From Chitinophaga pinensis (lineage in GTDB: Bacteria > Bacteroidota > Bacteroidia > Chitinophagales > Chitinophagaceae), in contig CAMCHR010000019.1 in assembly GCA_945874755.1 (NCBI GenBank), positions 1-32,275 of the forward strand: a stretch of DNA of 32,275 nt, given 5' to 3'. Of the stretch, positions 1-6,905 are shown piece by piece. Made by a program: the position numbers and the translations under genes. The notes beneath the pieces were generated by a model, which worked only from the letters and a program-made list of their open reading frames with translations, was not told the DNA's origin and ran no database searches. Each line of letters starts with the position of its first letter. The stretch's first letter is position 1.

Positions 1-4
1 AAGA

Positions 5-37
5 TTTGTTTAAAAAACTTCTTTACCCTTATCTTTG
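5..37 (+). promoter_or_regulatory. Promoter of tRNA-Asp (Bacteroidota sigma type)
   Basis: TTTG at 5-8 and TATCTTTG at 30-37, 21 bases apart, match the Bacteroidota -33/-7 consensus TTTG...TAnnTTTG. Transcription would begin near 43-46, about 30 bases ahead of the tRNA. The match is seen directly; use as a promoter is inferred. Confidence 0.6.
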
Positions 38-72
38 CAACCCGGAAATAGGAAACTAGATACGGAGTTCTT

Positions 73-146
73 GGATCGGTAGTTCAGTTGGTTAGAATGC
101 CGCCCTGTCACGGCGGAGGTCGCGGGTTCGAGTCCCGTCCGGTCCG
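73..146 (+). tRNA. tRNA-Asp (anticodon GTC)
   Basis: The cloverleaf folds by eye. A 7-bp acceptor stem pairs 73-79 with 139-145 (one G-T pair). The anticodon stem CCGCC/GGCGG encloses the loop CTGTCAC, with anticodon GTC at 107-109. The T loop is TTCGAGT and the discriminator base is G146. CCA is not fully encoded (GCA follows). The length of 74 nt is normal for tRNA-Asp. The gene matters for its surroundings too: its 3' end, from the last T-loop base onward, is copied twice more downstream, which is the usual signature of integration into a tRNA gene. Confidence 0.97.
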
Positions 147-214
147 CAAAAGCCCTTAGCTTTCAATGAGTTAGGGGCTTTTTTGTGTCCGTTACACTGT
201 GGTTACACACTTTT
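133..214 (+). repeat. Copy A of tRNA-end repeat (attL-like)
   Basis: Positions 135-214 match 5866-5945 in 79 of 80 bases; the one difference is G159 versus A5890. The repeat spans the 3' strand of the T and acceptor stems, the terminator hairpin and a tail holding two GTTACAC direct repeats (191-197 and 202-208, 11-bp period). The first 17 bases (TCCCGTCCGGTCCGCAA, 133-149) are also shared with copy B at 1459. Confidence 0.85.
148..184 (+). terminator. Bidirectional terminator after tRNA-Asp
   Basis: A hairpin of about 11 bp (arm AAAAGCCCTTA at 148-158, arm TTAGGGGCTTTT at 171-182, one G-T pair) is followed by a run of T on the plus strand. Read on the minus strand it also ends in T residues, so it can stop the lipoprotein gene that ends at 331. 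The same hairpin recurs at 5879-5915 with one base changed. Confidence 0.85.
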
Positions 215-330
215 ACTAAATGATTGACATTTTAGAAGCAATCCCTCAATTCTACTTCACACTAAATGGGTCTAAGTTATTATTGATTTGTAGATACTAA
301 ATTGAATAATCTAAATAAATAATTGGAAAC

Positions 331-1233
331 TTAATAACTTACCTCTTTCACACCAAGAATTTGTTGAGCGAAAGAACCATAACCTGTAATTTTATTATAA
401 GATACTAATTTAGTAGGAACTCCGTTTAATATCCAATTGGAATTATAGGAGAATGCATTATTAGAATCAGCAGGGTCTAATTCAGAAGTCCAACATGAAA
501 TATTTTGTGTAATATTATTTGCCTGAATTAAATTAATTTCATCTATTGTAGGTAATCTATACCCATACTCCCCGTCATAAATTCTTATTTTTACTAAATC
601 TTGCGCTTCAGTCCAAGTTGTATATTCAGATACAGATTGATATACTTTTATTTTACGATTTACCGAATCAACAGAAAAAACTCTAGAATTATATTTATAA
701 GTGTTCCCTATTTTATAGGATTTTATTGGTGTATTGTAAAATGTAAAAATTCTTGTAGGTCTAACTCTATATTTTTCAGACAAATTTGGAGTACTTGTTG
801 ACTGAACATTATATGTATTATTCAAAATATAAAATAAACCGTTCTTTCTATCTGAAATACCATTTACCCAATATCTTGCATTTTTTTCCACTCCCTTTCC
901 TCCATTTTTTATAATTGAATCTTCTAAAGAAGGAGAATATTGAAAATAATTAAGATTCTGATAATTCCATTCACCAAATTCATCTCTAAGTGATATAACC
1001 TTTTCTCTTGCTTCAGAAAATGTTAAATCGGTATAATCATTCAATCCTATAATTAATAAATTATAATTTGGCATATTCGTTGGTCGAGAAATATCATCAA
1101 TGGATTCAAAAGACCAAATGATACCATTTGCGAATTTTTGGCCAATTACAAAATTTTTTGCAGAAGGTTGATTTGTATCTTTTTTACAAGAACTAATTAT
1201 CAAAAAAGAAATTATAATATAAATGTATTTCAT
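331..1233 (-). CDS. Surface lipoprotein, DUF1566-like
   Basis: This 300-residue protein starts with a short hydrophobic signal and a lipobox (SSC, Cys16) followed by KKD, so it is probably an outer-membrane lipoprotein. Two regions resemble each other: residues ~28-160 (GQKF..GIIW, then YWVNG) and ~172-270 (GNTYKYNSRVFSV, TWTEAQDL, YRLPTIDEINLI, CWTSE). The pattern 'RLPTIDE...CWTSE' matches the DUF1566 / Lcl C-terminal family of exported proteins, whose biochemical role is largely unknown. The gene sits alone between tRNA-end copies A and B and can use the bidirectional hairpin at 148-184 as its terminator. It is probably cargo of the island. Family call is moderate; function is not known. 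Confidence 0.6.
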   Translation of the reverse strand: MKYIYIIISFLIISSCKKDTNQPSAKNFVIGQKFANGIIWSFESIDDISRPTNMPNYNLLIIGLNDYTDLTFSEAREKVISLRDEFGEWNYQNLNYFQYSPSLEDSIIKNGGKGVEKNARYWVNGISDRKNGLFYILNNTYNVQSTSTPNLSEKYRVRPTRIFTFYNTPIKSYKIGNTYKYNSRVFSVDSVNRKIKVYQSVSEYTTWTEAQDLVKIRIYDGEYGYRLPTIDEINLIQANNITQNISCWTSELDPADSNNAFSYNSNWILNGVPTKLVSYNKITGYGSFAQQILGVKEVSY

Positions 1234-1389
1234 AATATGAATTTGAAATGAAAATACATAGAATTTATGAATTTAGCCTCATCGGCCCTTAAAATAATTT
1301 TTTTATCTCCCCTTTTTGATAGATAATATTCGAACCCAATAACTAATGTAATTATTAGGTGTGGAACAAATCCAACGTTTCTTTAAATT

Positions 1390-1399
1390 GTGTGTAACC
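1390..1399 (-). repeat. Inverted copy of GGTTACACAC near copy B
   Basis: GTGTGTAACC at 1390-1399 is the exact reverse complement of GGTTACACAC at 201-210 and 5932-5941, the tail of the long tRNA-end repeats. It lies 60 bases before copy B. It may be a recombinase arm-binding site, but a 10-bp match alone could be chance. Confidence 0.3.
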
Positions 1400-1458
1400 A
1401 TTCCACACAAATAACTATATAACTTGCTGATTTAGAGCATTTTACACCTTAGATAATT

Positions 1459-1475
1459 TCCCGTCCGGTCCGCAA
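1459..1475 (+). repeat. Copy B of tRNA-end repeat (internal att-like site)
   Basis: TCCCGTCCGGTCCGCAA is identical to 133-149, the end of tRNA-Asp from T-loop position 60 through the discriminator and beyond. The rest of the tRNA is absent here, so this is not a gene. After the core the sequence differs from copies A and C and carries an unrelated hairpin. The region 1234-1554 holds no gene; this core, the hairpin and the inverted decamer are its only recognisable contents. Confidence 0.8.
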
Positions 1476-1485
1476 GAAAACAATT

Positions 1486-1513
1486 AACCCCTTGATAATC
1501 AAGGGGTTTTTTT
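1486..1513 (+). terminator. Terminator linked to copy B
   Basis: A perfect 10-bp stem (AACCCCTTGA at 1486-1495 with TCAAGGGGTT at 1499-1508) and a TAA loop run into seven T residues. It stands in the same place relative to the tRNA-end core as the hairpin of copies A and C but has a different sequence. It also lies 40 bases past the stop of the minus-strand lipoprotein at 1555 and could help end that transcript. Confidence 0.75.
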
Positions 1514-1518
1514 ATGCC

Positions 1519-1553
1519 TGTAGCTGAATGTGTAGCTAACGGGTTCTTTCTAG
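1519..1553. repeat. TGTAGC intergenic repeat, copy 1
   Basis: TGTAGC motifs start at 1519 and 1531. Positions 1531-1553 resemble 3528-3550, sharing TGTAGC at the start and TTCTTTCTAG at the end, just past the stops of the two tandem lipoprotein genes. Positions 1519-1538 also resemble 5731-5750 (three differences), upstream of the second lipoprotein. These repeats mark the edges of the duplicated gene unit. Confidence 0.5.
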
Positions 1554-1554
1554 C

Positions 1555-3468
1555 CTATTTTTTGATAAATTTTGAACCGTTCCATTCCCATCTTATGTTA
1601 TCTTTTCTCTCTCCAGAAAATATATCTAAAAGTCCGTTTTTGTCAATGTCTTGTACTCTTATGTGATAAAATCTATTTGCAATGTTATTATCAATATACA
1701 GGATTGTTTTATCAGTAAATGTCTTTCCTTTATCGTCTGATTTATATAATGAAATAAAATAAACTGATGCCCCACTTGAGCTTGAGTAATTTCCACTAGG
1801 AATTATTTCCTTTAATCCATCTCCATCAATATCTATAAAGTCTAGATTTTGTAAAAAATTATCCCCTGACAAACTAATAGCAGTTGAATTATTAAGATTA
1901 AACCCTTTACCATTTCCCCACAAAATCCTAAAGTCATTTATTCTACTTGCTCCATTTGGATGAAAATTGATTACTAAATCTAAGAATCCATCAACATTTA
2001 TATCAACTAGTTCTGATATATCTGCAACTGGGATATCTCCTATTCCATTAAAATCAATAGTAAAATTTGCCTTCCCATCATTCCACATAATTCTACTTTT
2101 AACCCCATTCCCTTGACTATGAAAATTAAATGTAACTATGTCTAAATCACCATCATTGTCGATGTCACCTGAACATCCTGTATACCAAAAACCTTGATCG
2201 GGAAATTCCTTTACAGACGAAAGTCCACTTTTTGAATTTAAAATAAGATGGCAATTATCATTTAAAAAAGGAAACGCAAAAAAAGGTGGATCTACAGCAA
2301 CATTTGAAAATATATCAGGTAGGGAATCATTATTAAAATCTCCAATTAATAATTTTACTCCATGTGGATTTTTTATTGTTGTTCCAGAATATGTAGATTG
2401 CTTTAAATTATTTCCATTATTCATAAAAATAGAGGGAGGAGGATTTGGAGTTGGACTAATATTCAAATCGTAGCTTTCGAAATAAAATAGATCTTCTTGA
2501 CCATCACCGTCTATATCTATTTGTGTAGACTGCTCATCAATGAAAGGATTGTTAGTATATCTTGTGCCGTCAGCTTTAATTAATTGTGAAGAAGAGAACC
2601 AAGTATCAAAATTAGATAACTCGTAAGAGGTCTTCATATAGTTTTTATATACTCTTGACTTATTGATGATAAATGTTTTAACAATTGAATTTATCGAACT
2701 TGATTTAGATGTTACAGTAACCGATAATGAATAAGCTCCTAGTTTCTTTAGTCCAGGTATTTTCAAACTTAAACTTGAATTGTTTAAACCGGTATCTAAT
2801 TTAAAAATTTGTTTTGAACTATCAGTCCAATTTACCAAAATTGAATAAAGTATCCCAGCTTTTGGTAGTTTTGAACTAACAGTTATAACCAGGGGTAATG
2901 TATCAACAACATTATAAGTTCCAGTATCAAGATTGGTAGAAAATTTGATTGATTCCTCTTTCTGAAATGTACAAGTCAAATTAGTAGCTTTTGATACAAT
3001 TAAATCTAACGGTGATCTTGAAGTTGAATCATCACCAGACCATTTATTGAATTCATAACCCTCACTAGGTTGAGGAGTTAATCTAACAGTTGTTCCTGAT
3101 TTGTAATTGGTAGCTGAGGAAGCGATCTTAATAATTTCTTCTTTTACAGTTCCAGATCCAACTATTGTTAAACTAAGCGGATATTCCCTTTTTTCAAAGA
3201 CTGCAGTTACTGTTTTATCTACATCCATTATCAAATTTGCGGGATTTGTTGATCCAGAGAATCCTCCTGTCCATTCTTTAAAAATATATTCAGCCGATGG
3301 TGTAGCTAGTACTTTAACAGTGGAACCCATTGCGTAAGTTCCAGAAATTGGAGTTACTGTACCTCCAACATCTGGAGTAACATTTACCGTTAATTGTTTT
3401 TGTGGAATTTCTTTTTTACAAGTAGTAAATAGAAATAAAATTCCCAAAGCAAAGATTACTCTTTTCAT
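1555..3468 (-). CDS. FG-GAP/VCBS lipoprotein with InlB-type repeats (tandem paralogue 1)
   Basis: This 637-residue protein has a lipoprotein signal (TTC, Cys17, then KKE). Two divergent InlB B-repeat-like domains follow at ~25-95 (GGTV..G..V.V.A.P...Y.F.EW.G) and ~96-172, then an Ig-like segment at ~173-270. From ~330 to the end there are at least six calcium-type FG-GAP/VCBS motifs (DIDGDGQED, DFNNDSLPD, DIDNDGDLD, DINVDGFLD, DIDGDGLKE, DIDKNGLLD), which suggest a beta-propeller. Residues 1 to ~265 are nearly the same as in the neighbour at 3552-5678, while the propeller halves are unlike in sequence. A role in surface binding or adhesion is inferred from the domains; the ligand is unknown. 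Confidence 0.75.
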   Translation of the reverse strand: MKRVIFALGILFLFTTCKKEIPQKQLTVNVTPDVGGTVTPISGTYAMGSTVKVLATPSAEYIFKEWTGGFSGSTNPANLIMDVDKTVTAVFEKREYPLSLTIVGSGTVKEEIIKIASSATNYKSGTTVRLTPQPSEGYEFNKWSGDDSTSRSPLDLIVSKATNLTCTFQKEESIKFSTNLDTGTYNVVDTLPLVITVSSKLPKAGILYSILVNWTDSSKQIFKLDTGLNNSSLSLKIPGLKKLGAYSLSVTVTSKSSSINSIVKTFIINKSRVYKNYMKTSYELSNFDTWFSSSQLIKADGTRYTNNPFIDEQSTQIDIDGDGQEDLFYFESYDLNISPTPNPPPSIFMNNGNNLKQSTYSGTTIKNPHGVKLLIGDFNNDSLPDIFSNVAVDPPFFAFPFLNDNCHLILNSKSGLSSVKEFPDQGFWYTGCSGDIDNDGDLDIVTFNFHSQGNGVKSRIMWNDGKANFTIDFNGIGDIPVADISELVDINVDGFLDLVINFHPNGASRINDFRILWGNGKGFNLNNSTAISLSGDNFLQNLDFIDIDGDGLKEIIPSGNYSSSSGASVYFISLYKSDDKGKTFTDKTILYIDNNIANRFYHIRVQDIDKNGLLDIFSGERKDNIRWEWNGSKFIKK

Positions 3469-3497
3469 AAGTCTAAATTTAAGCTCTTGGGGTATAA

Positions 3498-3505
3498 TAA
3501 AGTTA
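3498..3505 (-). promoter_or_regulatory. Candidate -7 element of first FG-GAP lipoprotein
   Basis: On the minus strand the sequence reads TAACTTTA, followed four bases later by a TACCCCAA block 22-30 bases ahead of the start codon. The paralogue has TATCTTTA and the same block in the same place (5712-5719). The pair conservation supports a promoter; no clear -33 TTTG was found. Confidence 0.35.
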
Positions 3506-3527
3506 AACTTATATTCAATATAAAATA

Positions 3528-3550
3528 TGTAGCAGAACGTTTCTTTCTAG
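3528..3550. repeat. TGTAGC intergenic repeat, copy 2
   Basis: TGTAGC starts at 3528 and TTCTTTCTAG ends at 3550. It lies between the two tandem lipoprotein genes and matches 1531-1553 at its ends. The preceding ATATAAAATATGTAGCAGAA recurs at about 5721-5740. This is the junction of a tandem gene duplication. Confidence 0.5.
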
Positions 3551-3551
3551 T

Positions 3552-5678
3552 TTATTTATAATATTTATCTTTTAAACTTTTTGCATAGGGGTCAAATTGA
3601 TAATAGTCCTTTTCCACAAACTTGTTACCTACTCTAATAAATACAGACTTAGTTAACATTTCATTATCCTGTAGGATATAATATGGAGTTATAGATGAGT
3701 TTATATAGCTTATATCTTTTAATCCATCTCCATTTAAATCGCTATAAACTAAACGTGTTTTATATTGTGGTCGTGAAATTGTATTAAGGTTATATTCAAC
3801 TAAACTATTATCTATTAAAAAACTTCCATCACTCTGCTGTAAATATATTACTATATTCCACTGACTATATTTAACTGAGTTAATTGCAATAATATCTAAT
3901 CTTCCATCTCCATTTAAGTCATCCACTTTATAATCAAACTGGTTGATTCCAGCATTTATTTGATTTGAGTATAAAGGTAATTTTATGACAGCTGTTTCAT
4001 TGAATCTTCCCTTTCCTTTATTTAGAAGTATCCTTTGTTGGTCTTTATTCCCATTGGGTTGAATACCATTTTCTCCTACTGCTAATAACAAATCTTTTTG
4101 TCCATCTTTGTTAACATCTAAAAATACCCCTCCATAAACAGCGCCTGCACCCGATGGTACCACTTCTCCAAATCCATTATCTGAGGGATAATTTTTTGTA
4201 TCAGATGAGAAATGTGCAAAATTGATGTTTGTGAAGTAGGGAAATGTATTGATTCCCCAGAATATATATGAATGAGAATTTGCAGAAACAAATAAATCAG
4301 GCAGACCATCTCCAGTAACATCTTCAACATCGCCCCACTCATGTCCAAATTGGTTGGCTAATGATTTGGGTTCTAAATCTAATTTTGTAATGTCATAACC
4401 GCCCTTTCCATCGCTTAGGCAAATAGAAACAGGCTCATTTGGGTTTGAATTACTTGCTTCGTCTCTCATTCCGTGTATTACTATGTCAACATAATTATCT
4501 GAATTTAAATAAACCGGTGTAACTAATCTGGGGTGACCTACATTATTTGTTTTATCATTAATTAGATTTTTTTCTTCAAATATTTTTGTAATTGGATTCC
4601 AAATTAAAAAAGTTAGAGTTGCTTTAATTTGGCCACCAAAAGTTGTACCACCATTAAATACGTCCATATAACCATCATTATTAAAATCACCATTACAAAT
4701 TGCTTCTGTCCAAACAGCATATGCACCTGATGGGTGGTGATTTTCGTAATTTTTTTGAAAGACTGCAACAATTAGATCTGAAGGCAGTATCGAGTTTTCC
4801 CAATAGTCGGTACCTAATTGTCTAGCATTCGCTGCTACTTTATATCCTGTGAATCTCCCAAGTGGACTATTAACTACATTGAAGGATTTATTTAGTGTAT
4901 TAGAAGAACTTGATTTAGATGTAACAGTAACTGACATTGAGTACGCTCCTGTTTTCTGAAGTCCAGGTATTTTCAAAGTCAAACTGGAAATAGATGCACT
5001 AGTGTCCAATTTAAATATCTGTTTAGAGCTATCTGTCCAATTAACCAAGACTGAATATTGTAAACCTGATTTAGGGAGTTTTGAACTTACTGTTATAACC
5101 AACGGTAATGTATCTAAAACATTATACGTACCAGTATCTAAATTAGTTGAAAATTTAATAGCTTCCTCTTTCTCAAATAAACAAGTCAAATTAACAGCTT
5201 TTGAAACTATTAAATCTAAAGGTGATTTTGAAGTTGTATCATCACCAGACCATCTTTTGAATTCATACCCTTCACTTGGTTGTGGAGTTAATCTAACAGT
5301 TGTTCCTGATTTATAATTGGTAGCTGAAGAAGCTATCTTAATGATTTCTTCTTTTACAGTTCCTGATCCAACTATTGTTAAACTTAATGGATATTCTCTT
5401 TTTTCAAAAACGGCTGTGATTGTTTTATCTGCATCCATAATCACATTTGCAGGATTTGTAGATCCAGTGAAGCCATCTGTCCATTCTTTAAAGACATATT
5501 CTGCTGAGGGTATTGCTAATACTTTTACATTGGAGCCGATTGCATAGGAACCAGAACTTGGAGTAACTGATCCTCCTATAATTGGAGTTATATTAACTGT
5601 TAATTGTTTTTGTGGAATTTCTTTTTTGCAAGTAGCAAATAGAAATAAAATTCCCAAAGCGAAAATTACTCTTCTCAT
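3552..5678 (-). CDS. FG-GAP/VCBS lipoprotein with InlB-type repeats (tandem paralogue 2)
   Basis: This 708-residue protein has a lipobox (ATC, Cys17, KKE). It shares two InlB B-repeat-like domains (~25-172) and an Ig-like segment (~173-270) with the gene at 1555-3468, at both protein and DNA level. The C-terminal half carries its own set of FG-GAP motifs (DFNNDGYMD, YLNSDNYVD, DVTGDGLPD, DVNKDGQKD, DLNGDGRLD, DLNGDGLKD) and is about 70 residues longer. Sequence after ~residue 275 cannot be aligned by eye with the paralogue. Export to the outer surface is likely. Its place between tRNA-end copies B and C makes it probable island cargo; the ligand is not known. Confidence 0.75.
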   Translation of the reverse strand: MRRVIFALGILFLFATCKKEIPQKQLTVNITPIIGGSVTPSSGSYAIGSNVKVLAIPSAEYVFKEWTDGFTGSTNPANVIMDADKTITAVFEKREYPLSLTIVGSGTVKEEIIKIASSATNYKSGTTVRLTPQPSEGYEFKRWSGDDTTSKSPLDLIVSKAVNLTCLFEKEEAIKFSTNLDTGTYNVLDTLPLVITVSSKLPKSGLQYSVLVNWTDSSKQIFKLDTSASISSLTLKIPGLQKTGAYSMSVTVTSKSSSSNTLNKSFNVVNSPLGRFTGYKVAANARQLGTDYWENSILPSDLIVAVFQKNYENHHPSGAYAVWTEAICNGDFNNDGYMDVFNGGTTFGGQIKATLTFLIWNPITKIFEEKNLINDKTNNVGHPRLVTPVYLNSDNYVDIVIHGMRDEASNSNPNEPVSICLSDGKGGYDITKLDLEPKSLANQFGHEWGDVEDVTGDGLPDLFVSANSHSYIFWGINTFPYFTNINFAHFSSDTKNYPSDNGFGEVVPSGAGAVYGGVFLDVNKDGQKDLLLAVGENGIQPNGNKDQQRILLNKGKGRFNETAVIKLPLYSNQINAGINQFDYKVDDLNGDGRLDIIAINSVKYSQWNIVIYLQQSDGSFLIDNSLVEYNLNTISRPQYKTRLVYSDLNGDGLKDISYINSSITPYYILQDNEMLTKSVFIRVGNKFVEKDYYQFDPYAKSLKDKYYK

Positions 5679-5711
5679 AGTTTCTGTTTTAATCTATCCT
5701 TTGGGGTAACG

Positions 5712-5719
5712 TAAAGATA
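5712..5719 (-). promoter_or_regulatory. Candidate -7 element of second FG-GAP lipoprotein
   Basis: TATCTTTA on the minus strand, with ACCCCAAAGG close behind and the start codon about 34 bases away. It is the counterpart of the element at 3498-3505 in front of the paralogue. A -33 box was not recognised. Confidence 0.35.
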
Positions 5720-5798
5720 GATATAAAATATGTAGCAGAATCCGTAGCTACTACACCCTATTTAACACTATTTGGGGCGTATATAGCAAGAAAAATAT

Positions 5799-5842
5799 AA
5801 TTATAACTCCTTTATATCTGATGATTTAGATGGTTTGAGATG
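5799..5842. repeat. 44-bp direct repeat, copy 1
   Basis: This stretch matches 6906-6949 in 41 of 44 positions. It lies just ahead of tRNA-end copy C. The region 5679-6012 has no gene and holds only this repeat, a TGTAGC repeat (5731-5750), copy C and its hairpin. Confidence 0.8.
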
Positions 5843-5865
5843 ACTTTGAGTTAAGTGAGAACTCT

Positions 5866-5945
5866 CCGTCCGGTCCGCAAAAGCCCTTAACTTTCAATGA
5901 GTTAGGGGCTTTTTTGTGTCCGTTACACTGTGGTTACACACTTTT
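5866..5945 (+). repeat. Copy C of tRNA-end repeat (attR-like)
   Basis: 79 of 80 bases are the same as 135-214: tRNA-Asp 3' end, terminator hairpin, and tail with two GTTACAC repeats (5922-5928 and 5933-5939). The 5' part of the tRNA is missing. Similarity stops abruptly on both sides. This is the right border expected for an element inserted at the tRNA 3' end. Confidence 0.88.
5879..5915. terminator. Terminator hairpin in copy C
   Basis: Same 11-bp stem as at 148-184 (AAAAGCCCTTA / TTAGGGGCTTTT), with T runs outward on both strands. It can end minus-strand transcription from the propeller gene that stops at 6013. Confidence 0.7.
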
Positions 5946-6012
5946 TAATCAGTTTTTTCAATTATTTAGTTATTCCCAACTATATAAATAATAGCGACAC
6001 CTCATTTACCCC

Positions 6013-6849
6013 TTATTGAATTTGCAACTGATAAGCTACTACTGAATTTTTTAAAAAAGTAGGGACGTAAATGATTTTATTTTTTGCATCGTAACCAATA
6101 TCGGCGCTGTTTATTTTTTCGGTTCTCGTATCAAATAAAGTTATTTTTTGTACCCCTGCTGTAACAAAATAAACAATGCCATTCCAGCAGCTTACAATGT
6201 ATTGGTTGTGGGCAACTTTTTCAATACCGTCGGTGCTTGGATCCATGCCATCCATTATTTTAGTAATAGTGCCACCTGGTGTTACAGATAGTAATGAGCC
6301 TCTGTCTAAAATTAGTAGTTGGTCGTCGATACTTAAAAGCCCATTGGGTCCTTGCAGGTTTTCAACTTCTATGTTTACCATGTTATTTTCATAACGGTGT
6401 ACTTTTCCCGTTCTGGTATCAGATACAAAAACAGCACCATTTTTATTGACGGTAACATCATTTAAAAAAACGGATCCTTCTACCTTAATTTTATTTTTTA
6501 TGACCCCTTTTTTAATGTCAATCACAACAAGTTCTGTAAGGTCTGCTACATAGAGTTCTTGTTTGTATTTGGCCATCCCTTTCGGTGCATTTAATCCGGT
6601 AATCCAATCCAAATTAATAGGTGTACCTGTTTTTGATAACTTACTAATACTTCCTTTGCCGTCATTGCCACCAGAAGCGCCGTCAATATTTGAAACCCAT
6701 AAGCAGTTTTCTATGTCATCTAGTAACACTGATTCTGGAACTTTTAAAATCGTATCGGTAGCCCACAATTTTTGAACGGTTACTTTTTGTGCGTTGATGC
6801 TAACTAAAGAGAAACATACAAACACTAGGGAGATGATTATTTTTTTCAT
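6013..6849 (-). CDS. Secreted SMP-30/NHL-type beta-propeller protein
   Basis: The 278-residue protein opens with a signal peptide (MKKIIISLVFVCFSLVSINAQ). Repeated strands follow with patterns such as ESVLLDDIENCLWVSNIDG, GLNAPKGMAKYKQELYVADL, VFLNDVTVNKNGAVFVSDT and GPNGLLSIDDQLLILDRG. They fit the SMP-30/gluconolactonase/NHL group of six-bladed propellers, with the typical 'N(D/G)...V.D' residues. It may be a sugar lactonase or simply a binding protein; the sequence does not decide. It is downstream of the lyase gene on the same strand, but a 148-bp gap and a candidate promoter suggest partly independent expression. It is bracketed by the repeats at 5799 and 6906, so it may be a third cargo unit. 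Confidence 0.65.
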   Translation of the reverse strand: MKKIIISLVFVCFSLVSINAQKVTVQKLWATDTILKVPESVLLDDIENCLWVSNIDGASGGNDGKGSISKLSKTGTPINLDWITGLNAPKGMAKYKQELYVADLTELVVIDIKKGVIKNKIKVEGSVFLNDVTVNKNGAVFVSDTRTGKVHRYENNMVNIEVENLQGPNGLLSIDDQLLILDRGSLLSVTPGGTITKIMDGMDPSTDGIEKVAHNQYIVSCWNGIVYFVTAGVQKITLFDTRTEKINSADIGYDAKNKIIYVPTFLKNSVVAYQLQIQ

Positions 6850-6884
6850 AGGAAAGCATTATTCAAGAAAGTTAAATATACTGT

Positions 6885-6892
6885 CAAAACTA
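6885..6892 (-). promoter_or_regulatory. Possible -7 element of propeller gene
   Basis: TAGTTTTG on the minus strand fits TAnnTTTG, 35 bases ahead of the start codon. No -33 TTTG was found at the right distance, so support is weak. Confidence 0.25.
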
Positions 6893-6905
6893 ACATAGAA
6901 AGTAA

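Larger units (their letters stand above)
133..5945. mobile_element. Putative tRNA-Asp-anchored genomic island with two or more modules
   Basis: The 3' end of tRNA-Asp is present three times in the same orientation, at 133-149, 1459-1475 and 5866-5880. The copies divide the stretch into a 1.3-kb module (one lipoprotein) and a 4.4-kb module (two lipoproteins). Nested tRNA-end repeats are the known footprint of site-specific integration by tyrosine recombinases. No integrase, relaxase or replication gene lies inside, so the modules are either decayed, moved in trans, or cargo units resembling integrase-less satellites. The repeats are observed; the mobile history is inferred. The segment also looks richer in A and T than the operons to its right, although this was not computed. 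Confidence 0.5.

Noticed and set aside
1459..1475. Second and third tRNA-Asp genes
   Set aside because: Only the T/acceptor 3' strand is present at 1459 and 5866; there is no anticodon arm or 5' acceptor strand.
3107..5547. Plus-strand open frames at 3107-3337 and 5317-5547 that resemble each other
   Set aside because: They are antisense to the duplicated N-terminal regions of the two lipoproteins. Their likeness simply reflects conservation of the sense genes; the products are not protein-like.
331..5945. Phage or transposon inside the tRNA-linked segment
   Set aside because: No integrase, transposase, relaxase, structural phage gene or terminal inverted repeat was found in either strand.
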